Shown piece by piece: positions 38,301 through 51,813 of a DNA stretch of 64,000 nucleotides (its first letter is position 1; each line of letters starts with the position of its first letter). Below the pieces are notes generated by a model. The model ran no database searches. It saw only the letters and a list, made by a program, of their open reading frames with translations, and had not been told where the DNA came from. The stretch is from Albula goreensis. Lineage: Eukaryota; Chordata; Actinopteri; Albuliformes; Albulidae. Position numbers and translations under genes: made by a program. The DNA is taken from positions 13,530,884 to 13,594,883 of the forward strand of contig CM040753.1 of the NCBI GenBank assembly GCA_022829145.1, read 5' to 3'.

Positions 38301-40030
38301 GTGCTGAAATACATTTTTTAAAAAAGAAGTAGAATTCCTAGCTAGCCTCAACTAAATGTCATTTTGTTGGGATTTTTTGGCTTGTATTTGGTTGAAAGAA
38401 GATAAGGAAAAATCATGTAGAAAGAAGTGGACCAGAAGCAGGGTCACACTGTCAGGCCTGTCATGGATTTGTCTGGAACCAAAGCCCATGTCTTCTGCAG
38501 TGCCATGGAAATAATATTCATACAAAAGAAACAGTTATGCTTGTAAGAATACAAAGGATTTTTATGTGAAACAGTCAATGTCCTGTAAAAAATGTGAAGC
38601 ATATTCCCCCTGTTTATTTCAAGGATTTATGATGCCCTCATATAAAATAGTATGCTACACAAGAATAGCTTGGAGCAATTTGGCCATTAAAGCTGTCAGG
38701 ATTTTAACTGTTGTGCTTGATTAACCAGTGTAGTGGCATTCAAGAGTTTTCACGTCAAGGCTGAATAATTCCCCACCTCCTGCCTCAGAATAAAAAAGAC
38801 AAGAAATAAACAGGCATCGGCACGCAGACTGCTGCAGCTCTTTAACCTTCTGTTGCCTCTGGTGGCAAAATGTTGGGTGTTATCTTCAGTGACCCTCTTT
38901 CAGCTTTGTAAGAATATTCATATAATATTTAGATCTACATTGTCAACATTTATCTTTAAATTTGACAGTTACAGGTGTTTTTCTCAGCTCACTATAATGC
39001 ATTATATCAGAAAAAAGGATGGACTTCCCCTGTCTTCATGCATCTGCACAGGATTTTTTTAGAGTGTTCAACCAGTTGCAAGAGGCAAGGTTGTTCCTAT
39101 ACTCATATTAGGTCTTGGCTTTTCCTGTAGGACTTTGGTTCTGCATGGTGATATTTAGTGTTGAATGTAAACACACTGTATCAAGCTGAATGTCTTACTC
39201 AAATGGCGAAATGTATACCCAGTACTGATACCATACCATCCTGTCCCACCTATGCCTCCACCCTGCTCCTTCAGAAACACTGAAACTAGCCAGGGCATGA
39301 TGGCTTTCTCCAGACCTGTTGTGGATTAGTTTGGTAGTAATCTCTCCTGAACTCTGTTTTGACATTGAACATACACTCTACCTCTAACTTCATCAGAGTA
39401 GAAAAAGATATGTGTTTGTGTGTGCATACATGTGTGTGTGTGTGTGTCTGCATGTACAGTCAGACAGTTGCAAAAAAATTGATGTTACTCTTATGGACAA
39501 AGCTAAAACATTCAACCATTGCTCAGATGCATTTTGAGTTAACTCTAATGTGCACTCCATTCTGTGTGGTCAAAGTTTGGAAAAGTTTACATTACTGATA
39601 TTATTCCATTACATTGAAACAGGGAATATGTGGTGGTTAAAGTGGCTGCCGTGCTGTTCTCGTGCTGTTCCTTTCACTCTTAGTTATGAGGTTGGAAACC
39701 TCTCTACCGCCAAACTTATTTAGCTTTTGAAGATTTTACTTAAAAAAAGGGTAATTGTTTCATTTTTACAGAAGTTTCCAGCTCCCTATCCTCAGAATAA
39801 TTTGCCATCAGAAAGTCAATTGTCTTTGACTCCCAACGTGTTTTAGTGTCAGATGCATGACTCCGTCCCTTTTCTCTCCTCCCTCTGAAATGGGTTCCTT
39901 ATCTCTCCATGGGCACAGAAGAGCATGTTTAATTGTATTCACCGTTTTCTGCTGCCTTTGTTTGGATGTCTTGAAGAGCCTCTGGCAGAAAAGTCGGGTT
40001 AATTGGTGTTTTGCCTGATTGCTGGGTGTA
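35337..40030 (+). other. NLGN1: NLGN1 intron
   Basis: No exon found. The block 36470-36720 has several CpG and looks like a conserved element. A TCATG simple repeat (37930-37952), a partial duplication with two AACAGCTGCT E-box copies (37607-37650) and a TG run (39415-39450) are present. Confidence 0.55.
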
Positions 40031-40056
40031 GGGGGTGGGGGTGGGGAGGGAGGGGG
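40031..40056 (+). other. G-quadruplex motif
   Basis: GGGGG-T-GGGGG-T-GGGG-A-GGG-A-GGGGG on the sense strand: five G runs with single-base loops, a form expected to be very stable. Confidence 0.8.
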
Positions 40057-41524
40057 CGTATCTAAAGAGCTCCAGGACTTGAGTGTCATCAGCCACTGTA
40101 CCACTTATCCTCAGCAAACCTCGCACACTCTCCTGCCACACCTCGCTCTGCCTGCCCGCGTAGCCTGGGCCCATTTCTACAGTTCTGTATGAATCTATAG
40201 ATGTCACAGTTCCCTGGGAGTTCCAGCGATTGGAATGTACTGCCAGATGTGGCAACTCCAGGAGTTAAAGTATGAGAATAGGAGGAACCCCGTGACTACT
40301 CGCAAATATTGTTTTTGTCACACATTTCACATAAATCAAAGGCAGTTTGTACCCCATTGATGTTGCACATTTCATTTCAAAGGATACTTCAAAGTCTAGC
40401 AGGCGGGATGGGAAAGAGGCGCAGAGATATCTTCAAGGCTGCAATGCAGCATCTTTTTTTTGAATCATTATATCTTGGCATTCTTAAATTTTCCGGATTT
40501 ATGGTAGTCTGTTGGTTGCCTTGAACCTTGAAATAATAAAGCATAAAGTGTGAACCTCTGGCTGTTCCTGTTATCTGGCACTGTCATCTACCGCCACCCA
40601 GGCATTGATCAGGAGCCTGTTTCAGGCCCTCTCTCATGGAAACCAATTTGTTTGCTGTGTGCTGGTTTGTGCGGGGAAGCGTCACAGAGTTACCGCCATC
40701 TCCCGCCATCTCACTGTCATCCCTACCACTCGCCCCCGCCCCCTCCTTTTATTTTCCATGCAGCAGAAAGAGAAAGCCATTCAGAGCCTAATGATGATAT
40801 GACAGACTTAATAACTGACTAACTCTGCCCCTTTGCCATTTGAGGAATTAGATTTTTGACACAATAAAAAGAGGGCCAATAAATCATTTTTGTTTTACTA
40901 ATTATCCCCAGGAAAAGGAGGGAAAATGATTAATGGGGCTAAGGACCTTTTGAAGGACAAGATGCCAAGAATGAGGGGAAGTAAAAAAAAAAAAAAATTG
41001 CCAGACAATGTGGTGTGGAGTTGGAGTGGTTGGAGTGGAGTATGGAGTATGGGGACTTCTGTTGGTGTATTTGCTGTGGAATGCACCACAGACCCACAAG
41101 CTGTTCATCGGTGAGGTAACTTTGAAAGGTTATTGCTTGAAGTGAACTTCAAGTGGCGAATTATTTGAGTTGACATGAGGGAGGAAGTCTGGCAGGTTTG
41201 AAATGGGTTGGGGCAGTGCCTGTACCTATAAATGGTGCTCCATTCAGGTGTTAAAGGCCATGGTGATAGTTCATTAGTCTTATAATAATAAAGGATATTA
41301 TGCTGGTGTTTTTTTACATTCAATTTAATGTTTTTATCTCCTGCTTTCAAAGTGCTTAAAACTGAATTTCACCTCAACTACCATTAATGTGTCAACCATT
41401 TTGTTCCAGTCTCAGCTCACATGAACTGAGACAGAGAGGGAAGGAACAGTTGAGATAATTAAAGTGGAAATACATTTCTATACTGTGTGATGCCAAATTA
41501 CCTGAAGTAATCTGTGGTGTTTTC
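40057..41524 (+). other. NLGN1: NLGN1 intron, no gene seen
   Basis: Mixed sequence with a GGAGT-type short tandem at about 41015-41060 and a poly-A run at 40983-40997. Confidence 0.5.
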
Positions 41525-41725
41525 TGATAGGTTTAAGGCACAGGATTACCTAATGATGGAGAGGTTGTAGGTTTTATTCCCATGTTGAGCACTGTAATTT
41601 TACTTGTGCAAGGTACTTAATGTTTCAGTACATATGAAGATAAACAAATATATTATATCTCGAAATATAAGCTGTGTAAGTTAGACTGGATAAGAATATC
41701 CATTTGATGCCTAAATATAAGCATG
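41525..41725 (+). mobile_element. tRNA-derived SINE, diverged
   Basis: A tRNA-like head has a B box GGTTTTATTCC (41570-41580, consensus GGTTCGANTCC), followed by a body like GAGCACTGTAATTTTACTTG and GCAAGGTACTTAATGTTTCA, and a tail TGTAAGTTAGACTGGATAAG AATATCCATTTGATGCCTAA. The tail corresponds to the GTAAGTCGCTCTGGATAAGA GCGTCTGCTAAATG 3' end shared by many ray-finned fish SINEs. Heavily mutated, so old. Confidence 0.75.
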
Positions 41726-43204
41726 AATAGGAGGTAGGGGTCTGCAAAACATTAACATATTTTTATTAACATATTTTTGAATGTAAAATATTAATGTTGA
41801 AATATTTGTGTGTATCGAAAGGCATTGTCTAACATTTATATGTCAGGTGATTTGTTATTTTAGTGTGGCTTTAATGACCCATTATGTAGTGGATGGTAAC
41901 TGTTTGATTGTTAGAGAGTTCCATAGTTACCAGAAGCAGAGTATTTTGCCAGTATCCATTTTATTTGCCCATAACAAGGGCAGAAGTACACTGTCAGTAC
42001 CCTTGCCCTTCAACCCTCCCCTGAGCTCATTCTAAGCTCATTCTAATTGGCTCCCATGGCTGGGCATTGTTTTTCTGTGGCGATAAGAGCACAGATGTCC
42101 TTCTCACACTGGATCTTGTTCTAGGGGCCAGAGGCAAAAAAAGTATCATTGACCTCGGAGGTTTAGAGGCAGAAAGATACAGCAGTTGTTAAAAAATAAA
42201 GGAATGATACAACGCTACAGCTAATGCAGCACATGCTTTTCCTATGGTTTATGCCTGATTTATTAGCTTGCAAAACTGTGGCTGGTAACAAATCTGAGTG
42301 GCTGGTAGTTTTTTCATCTACTACCACACTGGCTGGTGAGCCAAAAAGTTCATTTCAGACCCTGGGAATGCGTCATTTCCTTGGTGAGTCTGATACCACA
42401 AGCTGAGTGGCCTGACCCACTGGACTGTTGCTTCTGGGTGGAAGTGAAACAGTGATTTTTGTAGATGTTTGGTATTTAAGACTTGAGAGGAGAATAAAGG
42501 GAGATTGATGTTGTGATGGATAGTCATTGACTTCTAACCTTTTCCCTACATTTCAGCGCAGCCAACCCGTGTCAGACGGTAGTGGAAATTTGCAAAGCTA
42601 TTACCTCAGTGTCTTTCTAAATCATATGCCAGCAAGAGGAGATGGGCCTTGTAAAACCTGTCATTTACTGACCAGATTATCTATTATAGCATTGTCCCAT
42701 CACAAGGGGTTTTTTGCCCTGGTTTAGAGAAGCATTGGAGTAACAAGGAAGCTACTGTATTCTGTTCATTCTTTTATTTTGCAGTCTGCCTTGTTTATAT
42801 CTGATTTGAGCAGCAAGCATCTTACATGCATGTTTGTCCAACCAGAAGAGAAAGGATTTCTGATGCGCAGTGAAGAAAATGCACACTTTCAGAAGTGCAG
42901 TTTTAATTTAGAGGGATTTCTCAGTAAAATGCAAAGGTTCAGAGGTAAAAGCCTGGTTGTGTGGTTTTCTAATGGCCTCTCTTTTGCCTCACAGAAGCAC
43001 AGCAGCTGTGCATTAACTCAAATTATAATTACCTGATGAAAAGACAATAATTGAATTCTGTGATGTTGGAGCCCACATATTAAGCCTGCATTGTGCATGT
43101 TGGGAAGAAAATCGAATTCATCAGATAAACTAAATGACTTTTCAGATTTGTTCTTTTCTGCTGATGCAAATAAGTGTGTGATTGTTTTCACATCTTACTT
43201 TTTC
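41726..43204 (+). other. NLGN1: NLGN1 intron
   Basis: No exon. About 43000-43180 is a motif-rich block with TTATAATTACCTGATG and an ATGCAAAT octamer (43164-43171), possibly conserved. Short local duplications occur at 41752-41778 and about 42010-42040. Confidence 0.5.
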
Positions 43205-43790
43205 TAACATTATTTACAGAGCACCTTCATACATAAAATATGGCTGAAAGTGCTTCACAGAAAAAGGAATATATAAAATAGAACATGAACAGGAGACATA
43301 GTGGAAAGTAAAGTCATAAGAACACTAACATAACAAAGCATAAAACAAACAAAAAAAACACATCAATTAAAATGAAAATAAAAGGTAGTAGAAAGGCTAA
43401 GATATTTAAAAGGGGATAACATAAATAACCCACAATATGAAATTATACATAAAATTGGCATCAGGATTGGTATACTAAAATAAAAATAATGAAAAAGAAT
43501 AAAAGGCTGGATTTTACAAGTATTTCTTGAGTAGTTTTTTTGAAGAGGATGCCTGATATATCGTGGTAAATTGTTCCAGATATTGGGAACCTAATACATG
43601 TCATTGGTACATATCACAGATATTGTTATTATTGACAAACTCATTAACCTGTGTAAAAACAGCTTTTTCAATTTACCCATAAAAGGTAGCTTTTAAATTG
43701 GTCTAAAATTATTAAAATCACAAGGGTTCATTTTTTTTGTTTGAATGCAGCTATTTTAAGAGGATTGGGAAAGATGCCAGTTTGAAGGGA
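43205..43790 (+). mobile_element. Old dispersed repeat, class uncertain
   Basis: Begins AGAGCACCTTCATACATAAA and GCTGAAAGTGCTTCACAG, matching a fish repeat that starts AGCGCCTTTCATACA and CTCAAAGTGCTTTACA. It continues through A-rich DNA to a phrase like CTTGAGTAGTTTTTTTGAAG and TTCCAGATATTGGGAAC, also shared with that repeat. I do not know its official name. Confidence 0.5.
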
Positions 43791-44416
43791 TAGGTTAAAA
43801 TGAAAACAGTTACCATCTTTTTCATGCGATCAAGGGTAAAATTTACCAACACTCATCTGTACCTATCAGCCTTAATGTGCCATAAAACCACAAATCAGAT
43901 TTATACCATTGTATCATTTCGATGTTGTTGTATCTATCTATTAAACCTAGAGCCACAGAGTAGGTGGACAGTTTTGCTGTCCTTTTTTGACTTTTTTTGT
44001 GACCAGCTTGTGGTCCTCTGCCGTTGCCTGTAATTAAGGGAGCTATGGTCCTGGAACACAATGTAGCAGTGGCCAGGTCCTCGTCTCCAGGTTAGGATGT
44101 TTTAATGACTTGCAGTGTGCATACATTAAAAGATAATTAGCTGATCTCTTGTGATCGCCCCAGTCAAGAGTCAATTAGAGAGGGGTTTTGTTAATGTGAC
44201 AAAGGATACAGAGATAGCTAGGAAGTGTTGACAGTTATTAATTGCCATATCCTGTCTGGAGAAGACTGTAGGGGTTTGTCCCAGCAACCAAAAGCTAAAT
44301 CATCTGGCCTCTCCTCCATATCACACATGATGCCTCCTTTGCATACTATAGTTAACATTGCCCTTTTTCAATAGGACCTGTGTGGAGAAACCATGTGGAT
44401 GGTTGCAGCTCATTGT
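43791..44416 (+). other. NLGN1: NLGN1 intron with candidate conserved block
   Basis: About 44095-44225 contains TTAAAAGATAATTAGCTGAT and a run of mixed CpG-bearing text typical of conserved elements. Confidence 0.35.
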
Positions 44417-44530
44417 GAAATGGTTAAAACAGACAGTATAACCTTGAGGAATGCATGGTGAAATGATTATATAATGGACCATATACCCTTGAGAAACATA
44501 GTAAAATTGACTAAAGAAAGTGTATAACCT
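44417..44530. repeat. Degenerate 43-bp tandem repeat, about 2.7 copies
   Basis: Units start GAAATGGTTAAAA, GAAATGATTATAT and AAAATTGACTAAA, with shared GTATAACC/CATATACC and CTTGAGRAA cores. Confidence 0.65.
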
Positions 44531-46028
44531 TTAACTTTTGTCATTTATTTAAATCATTAGATAACTTACATTTTGTGCAAGTACAATTTAAGAGTTACAT
44601 GGCTACAATGATCTCAAAATTAATATTACCCTCAAAAAAATACCACAGAAATTTGAGTATTCATAAAAATGATATGCCATGTATCCAATGACCTTTTTAT
44701 CATTGTACAATCGGTTTGGTCTCTCAAAATGGAGCCCTTTGTATTGACAGCAAGCTGAATTTTGGTTTTTCTCTAGTTTTTGTGAGCAAACCACATGTTC
44801 CCTCATTATTCCTGTGTCCCATCAGTGTTATTTCAGTCTGTGGAATGCCACTCTTTCTTTTTGCTCCAGCTATAATGTGCCTTGTTGGAGAAACCATGTG
44901 GACTTTTGGAAGTGTTACTGGCAATGCCAGGTAATCTAATAACCATAAAATTATTTGAAAAAATAAACAAGGATATGCCAAAAGATATTTCACATATTAT
45001 AAATCCCTCCATGTCTATCGATCAGTCTCTCCATGAAATCCATCTTTATCTGGTATTACCTGATACACCCTTGGAAGGAGATATTGACAGTCCTAATGAA
45101 ATAATAGAAGTATCTGTAATGGATAATGTCAGGGGTAATGCATGGCGAGATGCATGGTAATACAAAATAATGTATGACAAGGAGGTCAAAAGGCACGTGG
45201 CAAAGCCAAGGGGTCTTCCCTCCATGAAGTACATTTTTTTCCTGTAACCGTACACCTTGCCATGTATCATTACTTACATAGGAGAGTGTGAATGTAATGT
45301 AGTGTCTGGACCAGGGAAAGCCAAAGCTTCACAGATCATTTCTAATCAATATCAGTGGGCAAAGGACTGAGTTTTAGGAGTGTAGTCCATTAATGATACT
45401 TGGCTCTGCATAGAGGGTAACTGCTGTTGCTTACAGCCAATCTAGCTATCGGCCACAATGTAGGCATAGCTAAGCGATGTCTCATTTTATGGTAGATCAC
45501 TGAGAAGACATCTTAAATGAAGACAGAACTATTTGGACTATTGCACCAAAATCCTGATGTGCCTGAATTCCTAAAAGAGCAACTCAAGACTCCCTAAATA
45601 TTTGGGTCTAGAAATGGTATTCAGTGATGTTATGCCAAGTTGACGAGGTCCAATGGTGGCATGAGGGCTTATGCGATTACCCTGTTTGGCTAATGGTACC
45701 GCCACCCGCAAATGTAGCCTCAGTCTCTGTGGCCATGCGTGAAAGGTGCAGAGGGACGCTGAGCAATGGTTTGGTCTCCATGGCGATCGCCAGGAGCTCC
45801 CTAGATAAGTGCGCACACAGGGATGGCATGGATGTGTGTTTCTCTGGCAGGGGCCTCTGCGCCAGCCTGTTCTGCTGCAGTAAATTAGCTGAAAACAGTC
45901 TGGAAGAGACAAATGCAAATACAGTTAGAGAGCCAGTGTGGTAATCCCTGCTGCTGCCAAACACGGCAGGCTCACAGTGCAGTGTCGCATGAGGAATTAT
46001 TCTTTATTACCCGTGTCTGTGTCCCTAC
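44531..46028 (+). other. NLGN1: NLGN1 intron with CpG-bearing block
   Basis: About 45640-45905 is a CpG-retaining, repeat-free block. It contains GTCTCCATGGCGATC (45774-45788), a partial RFX X-box overlapping the palindrome GGCGATCGCC. Open frames exist on both strands but none resembles a protein. Candidate conserved regulatory element. Confidence 0.4.
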
Positions 46029-46132
46029 AGATACCTGTTACAGGCTGTAACTGGGTTACGCTTTAACGCACCAGTTTCTCTTCATTCCAGGCTTTAACTG
46101 GCTTTTGCTTTAATGAACCAGGTTCCCTCTAT
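46029..46132. repeat. Local direct duplication, about 52 bp
   Basis: Two diverged copies sharing GGCTGTAACTGGGTTACGCT/GGCTTTAACTGGCTTTTGCT and TTTAAYGMACCAG. Confidence 0.6.
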
Positions 46133-46206
46133 AAACTTTCACAGTGTCTCATGTTTTCATTTTAATTGCAATGCTCTCTATCTCCTTCGTTGGACCCTGG
46201 AGTTCT

Positions 46207-46240
46207 ATTATTATTATTATTATTATTATTTTATTTTATT
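46207..46240. repeat. (ATT)n microsatellite
   Basis: Nine or so ATT units followed by ATTTT units, then a T-rich run to about 46300. Confidence 0.95.
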
Positions 46241-48987
46241 AGTATATCATTATAATTTTTTTTTTGTTATAATTATTTTTTTGTTGTTGTTATTGTTGTG
46301 AGCTTAAAAAGTGAATTGCTTCATTTTTGTCTTGTTATTGTTCTCTGGGGGTTTTTCCTTCCCGTGTCTTGATGTTTGGTGTGATGTTTGTAATGTTGTG
46401 ACTGACATAGAGCAATGCCTGGGGGTAACTCCTTTGTGATGTGGTGTCACAGTGTGGTGGGGAGGATGTAGAGCGGTTTCCTTCTGGTGTGTAGTGTAGC
46501 AAAACTACATACACCGTACGATACCATTAGATCAGACTGCCTGCACATAGGCACATTTTATCCTCAATTGCTGATTCTCTACACCTGCACTTTAGCAGAT
46601 TTGATAACACCATGAAGTATTGGCCCTGTGGAGAATAGCTGGCCATTTGTAACATTTGTTGGGGTTTATTTTTATTAAACTGGGAAAGGAAATTTCCCAA
46701 ATGGTCCCACTCACTGTTCACTACCTAGCTGCCCTTTGTAGCAATGGGCTATAGTGTTATTAGCAGTGAATATTGAGCTTGGCAAGATATATGGGACCCA
46801 CTGTTAAATTTAGAACCTATTTTTCTCTACAGTCTAATTAGGTGCAGAGGAGACTAATTGTTAATGGCATGGCTTTTATTGTGCCGGGTTCCTTTTATTT
46901 TAAATGGAACAGCCTGCTTTTGTGAGGTATAATTGGGTTTTATAGCGTTACTCAAACCAAAGCTTTTGTACTGGCCCTTGCTGTTTCTCCAGCCCGTTTT
47001 TGGAAAGCAATTAGCTGAACTACAGCTTTTGTCCCTCAAAGCAGTGGCAAAATTTTGTCTTTTTGGTGAAAACTACATTTCTTTGTAGTTACTGTACTTT
47101 TTTCAAATGAGTGGATTAACTGTAGAAATTGACTCAGCACTGTCCCTGAAGAACACCTGTAAGAGTGGACCTTTGAGAACCCACACTATCAGTGGACCTG
47201 AGGTCCATGAATCCTCCAGAACCCATGCTTTCAGTGGACCTGGGAGAATGAACCCTCCAGAACCCAAAGCATTTTCTAAAACATCTATCACAATATGCTT
47301 TATGGGAGGAACTGGCCAGAACTCTCTCAACAGAAAACCACAGGGCAAAATAATTGGGCAGCACTTGCAAGGAAGAACTCCCTTGGTATAAAGGAGGTGC
47401 CAGGCTATATTTCAGTCAATGATGTCAATGAATTACAATATTTTAGCGAAAATACAGCATGCTTCTTTTAAAAAAGTAATTTGCAGGAATGGCACAGGTG
47501 TGTGAAGAATCATTAAGAAGCAACAAATTGGCCTCAACTTGCATTTCAAAGGAATGTTAATACACCTAATTATTTAATATTTTTCATACTGCCATATTTT
47601 ATTTTTTTCAGAGTATTGTAGCTCTGAGATGGATTGTAAGGTCTACATCACCCACTCTCAAATTTGGACTCACATCTTTGCAGCTCCTCCTTTGCAGCGC
47701 TTTCCAATGGAATATCTCCATTTGTCACTCTGTGTGTTTCCTCTTTTCAGCACTGTGCCCTCCACAGGTGCCTCTGGCCATGTGGCATTCACCTCATGAC
47801 ATCAGGACCTCATTTGCTCAGAGAAAGAGAAAACCCTCGTTCACCTCAAAATCCATCATATTTGTCTGGCAAGGTCCCCGTTCTCAATATTGTGACTGTA
47901 TTTTTAGCTTTTTTTTGACGTTTTCTCATTTTTTTTTCTTTAAAGAAAACTCTCATCCATCTGGATGTGTATATAATCTGTCAAAACCCTGCAGTTAATT
48001 AGGATTTGAAACTCCAGCATTGCAGTGTGCACACACCTCATTTATCATCACTGATAAATTACCGTATGAGTCAATTCACAAAGAATCTTAAACTTTTTTT
48101 GTACATTGCCCAAAAAAAAAGAAGAGATTTGAGAGATACCTTTTTTTTGTTTTCCAGCTAACACTATGCTGCCACGTGTTGTCTGAGTAACTAAAACATC
48201 CAAAGATGATGAAATTTTGAAGTGAATTACTTCCTGACTGAGTTGTTGCACAGAATGCTGTCAATACCCTGGCTTATCATGCATGGGGGACCACTGTGGC
48301 ACTTGACTCTGGGCAAATTATGATACTGTGACTGGATTGCATCTTTTCTAGCCTCGGCCTTCTGTAATCTGAATTCTTGAGGTACATTTCTGATGGTGTC
48401 TGTATTGGTGGGCCAGCCCTCATGACACTCTGAGCCATCCCTCAAGAGGCTGAGGTTGAGGTTGATCAGGAGTGGTAAATGAGCACTGGTGTATTAGGAA
48501 AGCACTTTACAGAAGGGGATCAGTGATGCCACATCACTCTGATCAACTTTTCATGACTGAAACCAGTTGACTGAGTCGAGGTGGTGACTGAAGTTTATTA
48601 AGAGCCAGATCACTTGTCCTCTCCTGGTGAGAGATCAGCCAACAGTTAAGACCCTTGCTGAGAAGCAAACAGGAAGTTCCCCTCAACCTGTGTGGAGCTC
48701 CACTGGGAGAGGGTGAAGGCATTGGCTGATATATTGATCTTCAGATAAGCAATTAGTCCAGCTTGGCCCTGGCCTTTTCTACTCAGGTTATTGTCTATGG
48801 TCAGAACTTAGAGCAAATATAATTTGCCGTTGTAAATAAAACTGCAGAGCTGACAGGTAACCTCTGCAGAGTAGGCTGTAATAAAGACCGTTGCTCTTGT
48901 TAATCCAGCAGGCTTGTGTGAGCAGAATCCCTGTGCGCGTCTCCATTATAATTACACCATTAGAACTGTGGATGGGGATGGTGGCTA
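46241..48987 (+). other. NLGN1: NLGN1 intron
   Basis: No exon recognised. An irregular tandem of three units starting AGTGGACCT and containing CCAGAACCCA lies at about 47165-47270. The rest is intron-like. Confidence 0.5.
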
Positions 48988-49012
48988 GGGGGTGGGGTGG
49001 GGTGGGAGGGGG
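48988..49012 (+). other. G-quadruplex motif
   Basis: Five runs of 3-5 G separated by single T or A on the sense strand. Confidence 0.75.
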
Positions 49013-49556
49013 TTGGTATTTCCCTGGCAGAAATGAGTTCGTCAGCAGGCAGACCACTTTTGTGAAAGTACAGAGGCACAGAGCACATTGTTTTCATCTC
49101 CCATCAGCCTCTTTTAAAGGCTCTTAAAAAGGAATGTCTGCTTGATACGGACTTGATGTGATGTCTGGATGCCCATGTAAAGATGGCTTTTGTGCCAAAG
49201 CATCTTATTTTCTCATGTCTAGGAGCCAGGGCTGCACTTTGACAAAGGGCTTAAAAAGTGTAGGCCTCTCTTTGGTTGTATTCCTGAATTGGGGAATTTA
49301 GGAGGCCCAGAGGATATATGCTTTGGATTTGTATATAATGTTAATTCTGGATGGGAAAATGTACATATGTGTTTCCTTGTTTCACAGAGAAATGTGTGAT
49401 ATCCAGAGGAATCTAAAGGTAGTGGATGCATTTCTGACTAATTTTCAGGTTATAGTTCATATCAACACAATACATTTGTTTCTGGCAATGACTTCCATTT
49501 TAATGCCAGAACAGACTAAATAGACCATATTACCTTGAATCCTTCAATACAGTGCA

Positions 49557-49700
49557 GAATTCAATTCAGTTTAATTCAGTTCAATTCAATTCAATTCAAT
49601 TTTATTTGCATTGTGCTTTTACAACACACATACGACATAACATTTTACAAATAAGTCTAATTCTGTTTTAGCATGTATTACTTTAGTCTAGTCATCCACC
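49557..49700 (+). mobile_element. Fish dispersed-repeat fragment with (TTCAA)n head
   Basis: A TTCAA-type simple run leads into TTTTATTTGCATTGTGCTTT, close to the TTTATTTGTATAGCGCTTTT phrase seen across fish genomes. The right end is not clear. Confidence 0.5.
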
Positions 49701-51813
49701 TACATTGCTAATTGCTCTACTACTATGGTATAACATACTACTACTATATTATTGTTAGTTGTTCTTCAGATCTATAGATAGTGAGATCAGATGTGATGCT
49801 ACAGTGTGGCCTTTCAAGGGCACTTTTACTTAAAGAGCTGTATCGATGGCTTTAGCATAACAGTGCTTAATCACATACTTTCAAATGCTCTCCGGAGAAC
49901 ACCTCTCTCTGTCATTCTGCATTAGTTGTCAGCATCTCTAATTGACATAATTAATTTACTTATTTCTCATGCACTCCCATTCCTGGTGCTTTTCACTTAA
50001 AAAACAAACAATTGACTTAGTTAATGAAGCAATTGCAGGGATTATTGTTTATACTATGGAAGTGGTTTGTGAAACTAATGACTTTTTTGCTATAATTAAT
50101 TGATCCTATCCAACCTGAATAAGCAGGCTTTTAATTAAATCTGACAAGGAAAACGAGTTGTGCTCAGAAATGCTTTACTGTAAAGGAAAAGCGCCTGATG
50201 AGTGATGCTCTGTGGCAGATTGAGAAGAAAATGGCTCTTTGACTCAGATCTTGGTGCACACCTTGTAAATATTTATCAGGCTGTTTGGCTGAAGTGTTGA
50301 TTTTCCCAGTGCTTGAAGGAGGGATTCTGTCATGAACAAAGGGTCTCATCGCAAATGGAAGCTCTAAGAATGATTTTGCTGAGGTTGTGCGGAGAAGGGT
50401 GCATGAGCAAATGGCTATCTCAAGGGCTTTCAGAGAGAAATAGTGCAGAATAATAAAACATAATACATAGCACTCAAAGTAGCAAAGCAGCATGGTCAGT
50501 CCTGTATATAATATATTGGTGTATTTGAACCCTGATTAGTCCTTTTTTCACTAAGCCATGAAATTTCCAGCACTAAAATAATGATTTCCATAGAAATACA
50601 TGATGTAAATAGGTAAACTAAATATGTGACCATCTTTTCCATATGTGAAACCAAAATCATGAGCTGAAACTGTACACATTTGTTGGAATAACTTAGAATC
50701 TTAAAATCACGATAATTTGTGTCAATGAAAAACAAGTCACATGAATTCGTTTCTCATTGCCCTCTGTTTGATCACATGTAGGGATGGCTCCTTCTTTAGT
50801 AACAAGACTGCCAAAGTAAATGAATATTGATGACATATAACAGAAATTCATATTCATATGTGCAAATGGGATGGATGGGATTACTTTCTCTAAAAGATAA
50901 CACCTGGCACAATATCTAGCCACGATTCATTCCGCATTTAGACGCCAATCAAATATGTACATTGGAATACATTTTATGAGAGAATGATATGAGGTTTAAG
51001 ATTCCATGTTAACGTTTGGGAAGGGACGGGCTTGGTCTATGATTTAGAACAAATTTTTTAGTTTGTTGTTGTGCAATTCCTTGTAAGACCTCCAAAACGT
51101 ATGTATGCCTTGGTAGTCAATCGATGTTGAAATAATCATGACTTAATGTTGCATTAGGGATGCTAATTGATGGTAGGAGGATGTTACCCTGAGCTAGGTG
51201 GAGGTTTTACTCCAATATAAGACCCGCAAAGGTCACTAGAATGCAGGCTTCACGTAACATCAAGCAGACAAAATCAAATCACAATGTATAATGATGGGGA
51301 CCCTGTGCAGTAGGAGAATATATAGTTCTAATGAGATAAACTTTGGGCCTGCCTCTCTGTGGTCATTAAATATTTCATGGCACTTATGCAGAACAGAGGT
51401 GTTAATCCTGGTGTCCTTGTAAAATTCTCAAACTATCTTCATAAATATGTCTACATGATAATTTGGCTTGCATTTGATTTGCTGCACAGTGCCATGCTTC
51501 CTTACCTACCTTGTTTCTTCCATTCTTTATGTAAATGAGCTCTCAGCTGATCTTATTTCTCAATAAAGGCCCATTTTAATAAAAAAACAGAGAATAGTCC
51601 TGATTTTTATCATATTATTTATTCTTGTTTCATGGAAGAAGCAAAATTATTTACTGTGGCTGTGTTTGAATATTTATTGGAATGAGTTTTTTGCATTTGT
51701 AGTAGTGCAGTGTTGCATTTTATATTATCTATTCCACAAAGCATGTGTAATTTAAAATTTATCTGCAATGTATTATTCAGCATAAAACAATTTGCATCAA
51801 CCTTGTTCTGGTC
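49701..51813 (+). other. NLGN1: NLGN1 intron with candidate conserved block
   Basis: About 50030-50430 is a long repeat-free block with several homeodomain-type cores (ATAATTAATTGATC, TTTTAATTAAATC). It looks like a conserved non-coding element. No exon found. Confidence 0.4.

Noticed and set aside
45571..45964. Overlapping frames on both strands around 45.7 kb
   Set aside because: Neither resembles a protein; the block reads better as regulatory DNA.
50164..50493. 109-residue - strand frame
   Set aside because: Hydrophobic start but no family likeness; lies in a block that looks like a conserved non-coding element.
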